From: an uncultured Prevotellaceae bacterium
GTDB lineage: Bacteria; Bacteroidota; Bacteroidia; Bacteroidales; Bacteroidaceae
DNA: 64,000 nucleotides
NCBI GenBank assembly: GCA_902774815.1
Contig: CACYJV010000006.1
Coordinates: 1 to 64,000 of the forward strand
Direction of reading: 5' to 3'
Positions 27,511 to 36,096 of this stretch are shown in pieces. Each line of letters starts with the position of its first letter. The stretch's first letter is position 1. The notes under the pieces were generated by a model, which was not told the DNA's origin, did not search any database, and saw nothing but the letters and a program-made list of their open reading frames with translations. The position numbers and the translations under genes were made by a program.

Positions 27511-29175
27511 CTATTCAGTATAGAGATAGCGCTTGATACTCTTCTTCGGTGTCTTGGCAAACTCCTCTTCGTGAATGCGAATGGCTGAAAGCTTGCTGTA
27601 GGCAGGAAGCACCTCGTTGAGCTCCTGGCGGTTCTGCTCCATGATGTTCTCAAGGTCGGCATTGCTGAAATTCATGCTCTTTGCCTCGTCGTAGTCGGGA
27701 TGGACCAGTCCAATGAGCTTGTCTTCCTTCTGGATGACCACGCTCTCGCTGACGAGTGTCATGGAGTTGAGCTTGTCTTCGATTTCCTCCGGATAGATGT
27801 TTTGGCCATTAGAGCTGAGCAGCATGTTCTTCGAGCGTCCCTTGATGTAGACGTTGCCTTCGGCATCCATCAGTCCCAGGTCGCCAGTGTGATACCAGCC
27901 GTCTTTGTCGAGGGTCTCGCGCGTGGCTTCCTCGTTCTTGTAGTAGCCCAGCATAACGTTCAGGCCGCGGGCAAGGATTTCGCCAGGGACGTTCTCGGGA
28001 TCAGGACTCTTGATCTTCACTTCCATGTGGAGCGCAGCCTTACCGCAGGAACCCTCAACGAACTCCTCCCAAGGAGCATAGCAGATGATGGGTGCACACT
28101 CGGTGGCACCATAGCCGACGGTATATGGGAAGTTGATGCGCTTCAGGAAGTTCTCCACCTCCTGATTGAAGGCGGCACCACCGACGATGATCTCGTAGAA
28201 CTGGCCACCGAAGGCTTTCTTCACCTCTTCGCATATCCTTTCGTTCACCTTACGATTGATGACAGGCATGTTCAGCAGCAGGCGCATACGATTGTTTTGA
28301 ATCTTGGGGAACACGCGCTTGCGAATGATCTTCTCGATGATGAGAGGAACGGCAATGATGATGGCCGGCTTGATCTCGGTAAAAGCTTGAGCGATGATGC
28401 TTGGGCTCGGTATGCGGGTAAGGAAGAACACGTGTTTTCCCTGCAGGATTTCGTAGATGAACTCGAAGGCCATGCCGTACATGTGGGCCAACGGCAGGAT
28501 GCTGATGATGTTGTTGTTCTTCTCCAGATGCTTGCCCATGACCTTGCAGGCAAAGTCGAAGTTGCTCCAAAGCGCACGATAGGGGATCATCACACCCTTC
28601 GAGAAACCCGTCGTACCGCTGGTGTAGTTGATGAGTGCCAGCTGGTCGGGACTCTCTTCGTGATAGTATTTGATGTGCTCCCTGCGGAAGTATTTGGGGT
28701 ATTTCTTGCCAAACATCTCGTTCAGGTGCTCGCGGGCATAGGTCAGCTTATCGGTACGCGAGAGGTAGAGCGAATAGTCGGGAATATTGATGATACCCTC
28801 CAATCCAGGCATTTTCGTGGCATCGATGGTGGTGGCCACGACATCGCCCACAAAGAGCAGTTTCGAGTCGCTGTGGTTGACGATGTTGTGAACCTGGTCG
28901 GGTATGAATTCGTGGAGGATCGGCACGGCAACGGCGCCATAGGTGAGAACGGCCAGATAGGCAGCAGCCCAGTTGGCACAGTTACGTCCGCAGAGAGCTA
29001 TCTTATCGCCCTTTACGACTCCGCTGTTCTCGAACATGATGTGCAGTTTCTCAATCTTGCGGGCCACGTCATGATATTGTAGTGTCGCACCCCTGAAGTC
29101 GGTCAGCGCGTCGCGGTCCCAATTGTCGATCATGCTCTTTTCGATGAGAGCGTTGAAACTTGGTATAGATTCCAT
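27511..29175 (-). CDS. Long-chain acyl-CoA synthetase (AMP-binding), copy 2
   Basis: This 554-aa member of the adenylate-forming ANL superfamily activates a fatty or other carboxylic acid to acyl-AMP and then acyl-CoA. The P-loop is YTSGTTGFSKG near residue 195. VGYGATECAP, WYHTGDLG and IKGRSKNMLLSSNGQNIYPEEIE are the other core motifs. The C-terminal Lys lies in KTPKKSIKRYLY. It is about 70 percent identical by eye to the upstream gene over the first 200 residues, so the pair arose by tandem duplication. Only 9 bp separate them. The acid substrate is not predictable. Confidence 0.92.
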   Translation of the reverse strand: MESIPSFNALIEKSMIDNWDRDALTDFRGATLQYHDVARKIEKLHIMFENSGVVKGDKIALCGRNCANWAAAYLAVLTYGAVAVPILHEFIPDQVHNIVNHSDSKLLFVGDVVATTIDATKMPGLEGIINIPDYSLYLSRTDKLTYAREHLNEMFGKKYPKYFRREHIKYYHEESPDQLALINYTSGTTGFSKGVMIPYRALWSNFDFACKVMGKHLEKNNNIISILPLAHMYGMAFEFIYEILQGKHVFFLTRIPSPSIIAQAFTEIKPAIIIAVPLIIEKIIRKRVFPKIQNNRMRLLLNMPVINRKVNERICEEVKKAFGGQFYEIIVGGAAFNQEVENFLKRINFPYTVGYGATECAPIICYAPWEEFVEGSCGKAALHMEVKIKSPDPENVPGEILARGLNVMLGYYKNEEATRETLDKDGWYHTGDLGLMDAEGNVYIKGRSKNMLLSSNGQNIYPEEIEDKLNSMTLVSESVVIQKEDKLIGLVHPDYDEAKSMNFSNADLENIMEQNRQELNEVLPAYSKLSAIRIHEEEFAKTPKKSIKRYLYTE

Positions 29176-29184
29176 AAGATTGGT

Positions 29185-30852
29185 TTATATGCTGTTCTGG
29201 TATAAATAACGTTTGATGCTCTTCTTTGGCGTTTTCTCGAACTCTTCTTCGCGTAGCACCATGGCCGAGATCTTGCTGAACGGCGGCAGTTGTGCATTCA
29301 GTTCCACGCGGTTCTGTTCCATGATGTTTTCGAGGTCTTCCTGCGTGAAGCCCATGTTCTGAGCCTCTTCCATATCGGGATAGACAAGGGCTACAAGCTG
29401 GTCGCCCTTCTGTACGACGACACACTCGGAGACCATGGCCATGGAGGCAAGCTTGTCCTCGATCTCCTCGGGATAGATATTTTGGCCATTCGAACCAAGA
29501 AGCATGTTCTTCGAGCGTCCCTTGATAAAGATGTTGCCATCGTAGTCGATGAGTCCCAGGTCGCCCGTGTGGTACCATCCCTCGGCATCGAGGGCCTGCT
29601 CGGTGGCTTCTTCGTTCTTGAAGTAGCCCAGCATGACGTTGGTACCGCGTGCAAGAATCTCACCCGGGATGTTCTGTGGGTCGCGACTGTCAATCTTGAC
29701 CTCCATGTTGTAGATGGCGCGTCCGCACGATTTAGGCACGAACTCCTTGTGGTCGCGATAGCTGATGAGCGGTGCACATTCCGTGGCACCAAAGCCAACG
29801 GTGAAGGGGAACTCGATGTTCTTGAGGAACTCTTCAACCTCCTGATTCAGGGCTGCACCTCCGATGATGATCTCATAGGCTTTGCCGCCAAATGCGTTGT
29901 AGACCTGCTCGCAAATCATCTGCTTCACCTTTTTGTTGACCACTGGCATCTTCAGTAGCAGGCGCACGCTGTTGTTCTGAATCTTCGGGAACACGCGCTT
30001 GCGGATGATTTTCTCCACAATCATGGGCACGGCGATGACGAGCGAAGGTTGTATCTCGGCATAGGCCTGTGCGATGAGCGAGGGACTCGGTAGGCGGGTA
30101 AGGTAGTAGGTGTGGATGCCATGGCAGAAGGGGAAGATGAACTCGAACGCCAAACCGTACATGTGGGCCATGGGCAGGATGGCCACCATGTTGGTGCCCG
30201 TCTTGACGATGTTGCCCAGTTCGGTCAACGCGAAGTCCAGATTGCCCCACAAGGCACGATAGGGAAGCATCACACCTTTGGAGAAGCCCGTCGTGCCGCT
30301 GGTGTAGTTGATGAGAGCCAGTTCTTCGGGGCTGTCCTGATAGTAGTGGACGTGCTCCTTGCGGAAGTACTTGGGGTACTTGTCGCCAAAGAGTTGGTTC
30401 AGATGCTCACGGGCATAAGTGATGGCTTCCTTGCGTGAAACGATGAGTGAGAAGTCGGGCAGATGGACGATGGCCTCCAGATTGGGCATCTGGTCGGGAT
30501 CGATGGTCTTAGCCACGACGTCGCCAACGAAGAGCAATTTAGCCTCGGAATGATTGACGATGTTATGCACCTGGTCGGGTGTAAACTCATGAAGAATGGG
30601 AACTGCGATGGCACCATAGGTCAGCGTAGCCAGGAATGTAACGCCCCAATGCGAACTGTTTCGTCCGCACAAGGCTATCTTATCACCTTTCTTTACGCCG
30701 CTATGTTCAAAGACGATGTGCAGCTTTTCTACAATACGAGCCACGTCATGGTATTGCAAGGTGGCTCCCTTGTAGTCAGTCAACGCGTCTTTCTCCCAAT
30801 TGCTGATAATGGTTTTCTCAATGTAAGAATTGAAACTTGGAATAGATGTCAT
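29185..30852 (-). CDS. Long-chain acyl-CoA synthetase (AMP-binding), copy 1
   Basis: This 555-aa ANL-family enzyme carries the same motifs as its downstream paralog: YTSGTTGFSKG (P-loop), VGFGATECAP, WYHTGDLG, IKGRSKNMLLGSNGQNIYPEE and KTPKKSIKRYLY. It has no signal peptide or membrane segment and is expected to be cytoplasmic or membrane-associated. It is first in the two-gene unit, with a consensus promoter and a 9-bp palindrome over its start region (30852-30878). A role in recycling or activating fatty acids for membrane lipid is likely. Two copies may serve different chain lengths, which is an inference. Confidence 0.92.
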   Translation of the reverse strand: MTSIPSFNSYIEKTIISNWEKDALTDYKGATLQYHDVARIVEKLHIVFEHSGVKKGDKIALCGRNSSHWGVTFLATLTYGAIAVPILHEFTPDQVHNIVNHSEAKLLFVGDVVAKTIDPDQMPNLEAIVHLPDFSLIVSRKEAITYAREHLNQLFGDKYPKYFRKEHVHYYQDSPEELALINYTSGTTGFSKGVMLPYRALWGNLDFALTELGNIVKTGTNMVAILPMAHMYGLAFEFIFPFCHGIHTYYLTRLPSPSLIAQAYAEIQPSLVIAVPMIVEKIIRKRVFPKIQNNSVRLLLKMPVVNKKVKQMICEQVYNAFGGKAYEIIIGGAALNQEVEEFLKNIEFPFTVGFGATECAPLISYRDHKEFVPKSCGRAIYNMEVKIDSRDPQNIPGEILARGTNVMLGYFKNEEATEQALDAEGWYHTGDLGLIDYDGNIFIKGRSKNMLLGSNGQNIYPEEIEDKLASMAMVSECVVVQKGDQLVALVYPDMEEAQNMGFTQEDLENIMEQNRVELNAQLPPFSKISAMVLREEEFEKTPKKSIKRYLYQNSI

Positions 30853-30878
30853 TGCACAATTTTCAAATTATTGTGCAA
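30852..30878 (-). promoter_or_regulatory. Operator-like palindrome over the acyl-CoA synthetase start
   Basis: TTGCACAAT (30852-30860) and ATTGTGCAA (30870-30878) are perfect inverted repeats 9 bp apart. The outer half overlaps the -7 element and the inner half reaches the start codon, so a bound repressor would block transcription, or the RNA hairpin could mask the start. Confidence 0.55.
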
Positions 30879-30906
30879 AGGTAATAACTTATTTGCTCAT
30901 TTCAAA
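30876..30906 (-). promoter_or_regulatory. Promoter of the acyl-CoA synthetase pair
   Basis: On the minus strand TTTG (plus-strand CAAA 30903-30906), 19 nt, then TACCTTTG (plus-strand CAAAGGTA 30876-30883) followed by C. It is an exact consensus match. Confidence 0.8.
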
Positions 30907-31035
30907 AAAAAATGTGCAATTTATTTCAACAAAATGTGTTTTTTCTTGATATTTTTTCTTGAAAGCATCATTTGCTTGTCCATAAAGCAGGAAAAGTGTT
31001 CATTTTTTCCTAATGCCATTTCAAGAAACAATCTC

Positions 31036-32283
31036 TTACTCGTACCTCATCGACTTGGCTGGATGGATGTGCGAGATGAGGTAGCTGGGACCTATGAGCA
31101 CGAGCACGCTGATGATGAGCGTGGCGATGTTGAGCAGAAGAATGATAGGCAGGTTCAGCTCAACGGGCACAGTGCTGACGTAATAGGTGTCAGCATCGAG
31201 CTTGACGAGTCCCGTCAGCCGTTGCAGGAAGACGAGTCCTATGCCCAGAATGTTGCCGATGATGAGTCCACGGCCAATCATGAACACAGCAAACCAAAGA
31301 AACGTATGGCGTATGGTCTTGTTGCGTGCACCAAGGGCTTTCAGCACGCCAATCATAGTGGTCCGCTCGAGAATGATGATGAGCAGGCCGCTGATCATGG
31401 TGACGGCGGCAACGGCTGTCATGAGCGCAAGGATGATCCACACGTTCATGTCGAGCAGGTCGAGCCAAGAGAAGATTTGCGGATTTAGCTCGCGGATGGT
31501 CTTGGTCGAGTAGGTTTCGCCATAAGCGTCGGTCTGACGGTTCACCTTATTTATATATATAGACTCGGTTTCGTCCACACGATCGAAGTCGCTTACCGAC
31601 ACCTCAGCGCCGCTCACCTGGTCGGATTTCCATCCGTTGAGGCGTACAGTCGTGTAGAGGTCGGTGTAGCAAATGATGTCGTCGTACTGCGAAAGGTTGG
31701 TCTGGTAGATACCGCTGATGGTGAAGCGTCGGGCACGAACGCCGTTCTCGTCGATGAAATAGGCAAAGATGCGCTCGCCGGTCTTCAGCCTCAGCTTGTC
31801 GGCCATGGGCTTCGAGATGAGCAGGCGATTGGAGCTTGCCGAATCAGAGAAGGCCGGAATGGTGCCTTCCACCATGTTCTGGTGGATGAAGGTGGAGTCG
31901 AATTCAGGTCCGACGCCCTTAAAGGCCACGCCGAGGAAGTCGTTGTCGGTCTTCAGGATGCCTTGCTTCATGGCAAAGCGTTGCACGTGGCTGACGCCTT
32001 GAGTGTTGCGGAGTGCCGTCATCATGGAGTCGCGCATCTGAACAGGGTATTGCTCACCCGCCTGAAGCGTCATGAAGTTGCCCACCTGAATGTGGCTGCC
32101 GAAGCCCACCACCTTGTCGCGGATGGTGTGCTTGAAGCCGAAGACGACGCTCACCGAGACAATCATCACGGCAAGGCCTATCGCCACGCCGGCCGTGGCA
32201 ATACGAATGGCGGGACGCGACACCATCTGTCGGGCATCGCTCTCGCCATAGATACGTCGTGCAATGAACAGGGGGAAGTTCAT
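31036..32283 (-). CDS. FtsX/LolE-like ABC transporter permease
   Basis: This 415-aa inner-membrane protein has one N-terminal membrane helix (about residues 28-48, GVAIGLAVMIVSVSVVFGF). A large periplasmic MacB_PCD-type domain (about 50-260) follows, then three C-terminal helices (about 275-300, 325-355, 375-400), the LolC/LolE/FtsX layout. LolC/E-type proteins extract lipoproteins from the inner membrane. No ATPase partner lies beside it, so a LolD-like protein would be supplied from elsewhere. It starts 15 bp after the aminotransferase stop and is probably co-transcribed. Confidence 0.88.
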   Translation of the reverse strand: MNFPLFIARRIYGESDARQMVSRPAIRIATAGVAIGLAVMIVSVSVVFGFKHTIRDKVVGFGSHIQVGNFMTLQAGEQYPVQMRDSMMTALRNTQGVSHVQRFAMKQGILKTDNDFLGVAFKGVGPEFDSTFIHQNMVEGTIPAFSDSASSNRLLISKPMADKLRLKTGERIFAYFIDENGVRARRFTISGIYQTNLSQYDDIICYTDLYTTVRLNGWKSDQVSGAEVSVSDFDRVDETESIYINKVNRQTDAYGETYSTKTIRELNPQIFSWLDLLDMNVWIILALMTAVAAVTMISGLLIIILERTTMIGVLKALGARNKTIRHTFLWFAVFMIGRGLIIGNILGIGLVFLQRLTGLVKLDADTYYVSTVPVELNLPIILLLNIATLIISVLVLIGPSYLISHIHPAKSMRYE

Positions 32284-32298
32284 GTTGTTGACTCAGAT

Positions 32299-33501
32299 TT
32301 ACTCTACGATGCGGCCGGGATAGGCTTCGATGGCCTTGCGAAGCACTACAAGGGCATGCTTCAGGTCCTCGACTTTCAGGACGTAGGCAATACGAACCTG
32401 ATTGCGGCCTGCGCCTGGTGTGGTGTAGAAGCCTGCTGCGGGAGCCAGCATCACGGTCTGGCCCTCATAGGAAAACTCCTCGAGGCACCAACGGCAGAAG
32501 TCCTCGGCATCGTCAACGGGCAGCTTGGCCACCGTGTAGAAGGCTCCCATGGGGATGGGCGAATAGACGCCAGGGATGCGGTTGAGCCCGTCGATGAGGC
32601 ACTTACGGCGCTCTACGTACTCGTCGTAGACGTCGCGATAGTAGCTTTCAGGGGCGTCGCACGATGCTTCGGCCACGATTTGTCCCAGCAGAGGCGGCGA
32701 CAGACGTGCCTGGCAGAGTTTCATCACGGCAGCTTTCACCTTCTCGTTCTTAGTCACGAGGGCGCCGATACGAATGCCGCACTCGGAGTAACGCTTCGAG
32801 ACGGAGTCGATGAGGATGACGTTCTGCTCGAGTCCTTCCAAGTGGAAGGCCGATATATAGGGCGAACCGGTATAGATATACTCGCGATAGACCTCGTCAG
32901 AGAACAGGTAGAGGTCGTACTTCTTCACGAGGTCGCGTATCTGGTTCATCTCCCTGCGGGTGTAGAGATAGCCCGTTGGGTTGTTGGGATTGCAGATGAG
33001 GATGGCACGGGTGTGCTCGTTGATGAGTTCCTCGAACTTCTCGACTTTCGGCAACGAGAATCCTTCCTCGATGGTCGAGGCAATGGTACGGATGACGGCA
33101 CCTGCCGAGATGGCAAACGAAATGTAGTTGGCGTAGGCAGGCTCAGGGATGATGATCTCGTCGCCAGGATTCAGACAGCTGAGGAAGGCAAAGAGCACAG
33201 CCTCGGAACCGCCCGAGGTGACGATGATGTCGTCGGCCGTCACGTTGATGTTGAAGCGCTTGTAGTACTCCACCTGCTTCTCGCGATAGGTGCGAATGCC
33301 CTGTGATGGCGAGTATTCCAGCACTTTACGATCGATGTTTTTCAAGGCATCAAGGCCAACTTGCGGAGTGGGGAGGTCGGGCTGTCCGATGTTCAGATGG
33401 TAGACATGGATGCCTCTCTCCTTAGCGGCTGTAGCCAGCGGGGCAAGTTTTCTGATGGGTGATTCGGGCATCATCTGCCCGCGTACAGATATTTCAGGCA
33501 T
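32299..33501 (-). CDS. Class I/II PLP-dependent aminotransferase (aspartate-aminotransferase-like)
   Basis: This 400-aa fold-type-I aminotransferase has the pattern NPNNPTGYLYTRREM and SDEVYREYIY (PLP-ring contacts). SVSKRYSECGIRIGAL holds the PLP Lys and the following Arg. The N-terminal MPEISVRGQMMPESPIRKL matches Bacteroidales proteins annotated as aspartate aminotransferases. The real substrate pair is not determined. It is first in a two-gene unit with the LolE-like gene, which looks like chance co-transcription. Confidence 0.92.
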   Translation of the reverse strand: MPEISVRGQMMPESPIRKLAPLATAAKERGIHVYHLNIGQPDLPTPQVGLDALKNIDRKVLEYSPSQGIRTYREKQVEYYKRFNINVTADDIIVTSGGSEAVLFAFLSCLNPGDEIIIPEPAYANYISFAISAGAVIRTIASTIEEGFSLPKVEKFEELINEHTRAILICNPNNPTGYLYTRREMNQIRDLVKKYDLYLFSDEVYREYIYTGSPYISAFHLEGLEQNVILIDSVSKRYSECGIRIGALVTKNEKVKAAVMKLCQARLSPPLLGQIVAEASCDAPESYYRDVYDEYVERRKCLIDGLNRIPGVYSPIPMGAFYTVAKLPVDDAEDFCRWCLEEFSYEGQTVMLAPAAGFYTTPGAGRNQVRIAYVLKVEDLKHALVVLRKAIEAYPGRIVE

Positions 33502-33536
33502 TGTTTCTGTTGATTGATTACTATTTATTTAATGTG

Positions 33537-33544
33537 CAAAGGTA
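33537..33544 (-). promoter_or_regulatory. -7 element of the aminotransferase gene
   Basis: Plus-strand CAAAGGTA is TACCTTTG followed by C on the minus strand, 36 bp before the start codon. Only a weak CTTG is seen at the -33 region. Confidence 0.6.
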
Positions 33545-33650
33545 CAAAAAACTTTTGAGTTTCAAGTTATCGGCAATAGTTTTTTTAGTAAATGGCATGT
33601 CCTTTAACTTCTTTAACGTCTCATTCGGCAAACTTTTGAAGATTTGAACT

Positions 33651-33680
33651 TTGAACTTTGAACATTTCTTTGTACCTTTG
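33651..33680 (+). promoter_or_regulatory. Promoter of the DUF4494-yggS unit
   Basis: TACCTTTG at 33673-33680 followed by C fits TAnnTTTGC. TTTG lies about 18 nt upstream, within a short 7-bp-period stretch of TTTGAAC words that offers more than one possible -33 register. Confidence 0.65.
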
Positions 33681-33724
33681 CATTCCGAATTGAAACATCG
33701 AACTTAAAACAAGATTATTAAGAA

Positions 33725-34216
33725 ATGAGAAGCAGAACAGCTAACTGGTATGAATGCACGGTGCGCTACGAGCGCCAGATAGAAGACGGCATGACGAAGA
33801 AGGTCAACGAACTCTACGTGGTGGACGCCCTCAGCTTTGGAGAAGCCGAGGAAGCCATCACCCGCGAGATGACGGCCTACGTCAGCGGCGAGTTTGAAGT
33901 GAAGAACATCAACCCTGCAGCCTACCACGAGATATTCTTCAGCGAGAATGCGAACGACGATCGTTGGTACAAGGCCAAGCTGTCGTTCATCACCATCGAC
34001 GAGAAGACGGAGAAGGAGAAACGCTCGACGGTGACCTACATGGTGCAGGCATCTACCTTCAACGGAGCCGTGAAGAACATTGAGCAAGCCATGGGTGGAA
34101 CCATGCTGGACTACGTCATTGCCAACATCTCGGAGACAAAGATCATGGACGTCTACGAGCATGCTGCCTCCACCAAGCAGGACAAGGCCGACGACAAGCC
34201 TGAGTACGAGCAATAA
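33725..34216 (+). CDS. DUF4494 family protein
   Basis: This 163-aa soluble protein starts RSRTANWYECTVRYERQ and contains KKVNELYVVDALSFGEAE, the DUF4494 pattern found across Bacteroidetes. It has no signal peptide or membrane segment. Function is unknown. It precedes yggS by 63 bp in the same direction and probably shares its transcript. Confidence 0.88.
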   Translation: MRSRTANWYECTVRYERQIEDGMTKKVNELYVVDALSFGEAEEAITREMTAYVSGEFEVKNINPAAYHEIFFSENANDDRWYKAKLSFITIDEKTEKEKRSTVTYMVQASTFNGAVKNIEQAMGGTMLDYVIANISETKIMDVYEHAASTKQDKADDKPEYEQ

Positions 34217-34232
34217 ATAGCTTATCGTTCGA

Positions 34233-34279
34233 CACAAAACGTTCAACACCCATCATTCATCATCCAACACCAAACAACT
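34233..34279 (+). repeat. G-poor CA/TC-rich leader before yggS
   Basis: The spacer before the yggS ATG is made of loose 7-bp-like words (AACACCC, ATCATTC, ATCATCC, AACACCA). The last part has almost no G on the sense strand. It resembles the cleaner 7-bp tracts elsewhere in the window but is less regular. Confidence 0.45.
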
Positions 34280-34951
34280 ATGAGCACGATAGCACAAAAC
34301 CTACAACGCGTGAAAGCCGACTTGCCCGATGGCGTGACACTCGTGGCTATCAGCAAGTTTCATCCCATTGAGGCACTTCGCGAGGCTTACGACGCAGGGC
34401 AGCGCATATTTGGCGAGAGCCATGTGCAGGAACTCCAGCGCAAAGTCGCCGAGATGCCAAACGACGTGGAGTGGCATTTTATCGGTCATCTGCAGACCAA
34501 CAAGGTGAAGTACATAGCCCCATACGTGGCCATGATTCATGCTGTCGACACGGAACATCTGCTTCGCGAAATCGACAAGCAGGCCGCACGATGTGGACGC
34601 GTCATCGACGTGCTGCTTGAGTTGCACATCGCCGAAGAGGAAACGAAGTATGGCTTCTCGCCTGAGGCGTGCCGCGAATTCATAGCTGGTGGAGCGTGGC
34701 GCGAACTTTCGCATGTGCGCATTCGTGGACTGATGATGATGGCGTCGTTTACTGACGACACCGAGCAGATACGTCAGGAGATGCTCTTGGCTCGCCATCT
34801 TTTTGATGAGCTCAAGCGCGATTACTTTGCCGACGAACCCTATTTCGATGAACGTTCGTGGGGCATGAGCCACGACTATCCCATCGCCGTGGAGACGGGT
34901 GCCACGCTTGTCCGCGTTGGAACCACCATCTTTGGCGAACGGCAGTATTGA
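34280..34951 (+). CDS. yggS: YggS/PLPBP family pyridoxal-phosphate homeostasis protein
   Basis: This 223-aa single-domain protein has the fold of the alanine racemase N-terminal barrel. The PLP Lys is in LVAISKFHPIE, and GESHVQEL, WHFIGHLQTNKVKY, RGLMMMASF and SWGMSHDYPIAVETGATLVRVGTTIFG are family landmarks. It is thought to buffer free PLP rather than catalyse a reaction. Length and start fit the family. It is followed by 22-bp array B and a terminator. Confidence 0.96.
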   Translation: MSTIAQNLQRVKADLPDGVTLVAISKFHPIEALREAYDAGQRIFGESHVQELQRKVAEMPNDVEWHFIGHLQTNKVKYIAPYVAMIHAVDTEHLLREIDKQAARCGRVIDVLLELHIAEEETKYGFSPEACREFIAGGAWRELSHVRIRGLMMMASFTDDTEQIRQEMLLARHLFDELKRDYFADEPYFDERSWGMSHDYPIAVETGATLVRVGTTIFGERQY

Positions 34952-34989
34952 AGTGTTTCTCTGGATCAAAGGCTTTTCGCTGAAGAAAG

Positions 34990-35210
34990 CATAGCTTTGT
35001 ACCCTGCAAACCAATGCTTCGTGAGCTATAACTCAATGCTTTGTACCCCTATAACCCATTGCTTTACGACCTGTAACTCAATGCTTCGTAGGTTACATAT
35101 CATTGATTTGAAGGTTTAAGACCAATGCTTTCTTGGTTGTAAGTCAATGCGTTATACGAATAAAGGCATAGCTTTGAATCAATCAGAGCTATGCCTTTTT
35201 GTTTTAACAC
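34990..35210 (+). repeat. 22-bp-period degenerate array B
   Basis: Ten contiguous units start at 34990, 35012, 35034, 35057, 35079, 35101, 35123, 35145, 35167 and 35189. All are 22 bp except the third (35034), which is 23 bp. The first 7-10 bases are conserved (CATAGCTTTG, CAATGCTTCG, CATTGCTTTA, and so on) and the rest are variable but rich in TA and AACT. The array fills the space between the convergent genes yggS and pyrF. Its last two units form a terminator. Confidence 0.9.
35162..35203. terminator. Terminator formed by the last units of array B
   Basis: AAAGGCATAGCT (35162-35173) pairs perfectly with AGCTATGCCTTT (35187-35198) and a T-run follows on the plus strand. On the minus strand the stem is followed by TTTATTC, so it may end both yggS and pyrF transcripts. 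Confidence 0.85.
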
Positions 35211-35221
35211 GACGTCTTGAG

Positions 35222-36046
35222 TTACACGATGCGTTCGAGTTCAACCGCCATTTGCTGCTGGATTTCACGAGCCTTGTTGGCGGCAATCTCGGCAAAGTCC
35301 TCGCCATTGGAAGCATAGATGATGCCACGCGAGGAGTTGACGAGCAATCCGCAATCGCTGGTCATGCCATAACGGCACACTTCTTCGAGGCTTCCGCCCT
35401 GGGCGCCAACGCCAGGAACGAGCAGGAAGTGGCGCGGAGCCACGCGTCGGACGTCCTTGAACATCTCGCCACGCGTAGCACCTACGACGAACATCATGTT
35501 CTGTGGCGTTCCCCATTCCATGCCTTTGCGCATGACTTTCTCGAAGAGTCGCTCGCCATTGGTGTCCTGCATCAGTTGGAAGTCAAGGCTTCCCTTGTTG
35601 CTGGTCAGTGCGAGCATGACGACCCAATGGTCCTCGTACTCGAGGAAAGGCGTGACGGAGTCCTCGCCCATGTAGGGAGCAACGGTCAGGGCATCGACGT
35701 TGTATTCATCAAAAAAGGTACGCGCGTACATTTTAGAAGTATTACCAATGTCGCCACGCTTGGCATCGGCAATGATGAAGTGGTGCGGATGATGTTCCTG
35801 AATGTACTCGACGGTCTTCTTGAAGGCTGTCATGCCATGAATGCCATGTGCCTCGTAGAAGGCCAGATTGGGCTTGTAGGCCACACAGTAGGGCGCCGTG
35901 GCATCAATGATGGCCTTGTTGAACTCTACGATGGGGTCGTGGAGGTCGAGCAGGTGGGCTGGTATCTTCTTGGCATCGGTGTCGAGGCCTACGCAAAGGA
36001 ACGATTTCTTTGCGAATATTTGTTGGATGAGTTGTTCTCTGGTCAT
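35222..36046 (-). CDS. pyrF: Orotidine-5'-phosphate decarboxylase
   Basis: This 274-aa enzyme decarboxylates OMP to UMP, the last step of pyrimidine synthesis. [22 protein letters not shown] and the catalytic [10 protein letters not shown] (Asp-Lys-Asp) are visible, as is [11 protein letters not shown] near the phosphate site. Length and motifs fit the longer (type 2) PyrF. It starts 50 bp after prfA ends and closes the purM-62aa-prfA-pyrF run. Confidence 0.97.
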   Translation of the reverse strand: MTREQLIQQIFAKKSFLCVGLDTDAKKIPAHLLDLHDPIVEFNKAIIDATAPYCVAYKPNLAFYEAHGIHGMTAFKKTVEYIQEHHPHHFIIADAKRGDIGNTSKMYARTFFDEYNVDALTVAPYMGEDSVTPFLEYEDHWVVMLALTSNKGSLDFQLMQDTNGERLFEKVMRKGMEWGTPQNMMFVVGATRGEMFKDVRRVAPRHFLLVPGVGAQGGSLEEVCRYGMTSDCGLLVNSSRGIIYASNGEDFAEIAANKAREIQQQMAVELERIV

Positions 36047-36096
36047 GGTTTTCTTTCTTTTTGGTCGTTGTTTTGGTATAACAACAGACGGGACTA

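Noticed and set aside
27700..29082. Long plus-strand open frame (460 codons) antisense to the second acyl-CoA synthetase
   Set aside because: Shadow of the real minus-strand gene, with no promoter, domain or independent context. The same applies to antisense frames over galM, serC, DUF1015, phoH and batB.
30463..31488. Plus-strand open frame of 341 codons across the acyl-CoA synthetase promoter
   Set aside because: It would cross a consensus minus-strand promoter and a non-coding AT-rich stretch and end inside the LolE-like gene. The translation is low-complexity without any domain.
31882..33306. Long plus-strand open frame (474 codons) over the LolE-like and aminotransferase genes
   Set aside because: It runs antisense to two well-supported genes. 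Its length follows from codon bias in the true genes, it spans both of them, and its product has no recognisable domain.
34990..35210. CRISPR array interpretation of the 22-bp repeats
   Set aside because: The whole period is only 22 bp, shorter than most CRISPR repeats alone. The repeat part is about 10 bp and degenerate, and no cas gene is in the window.
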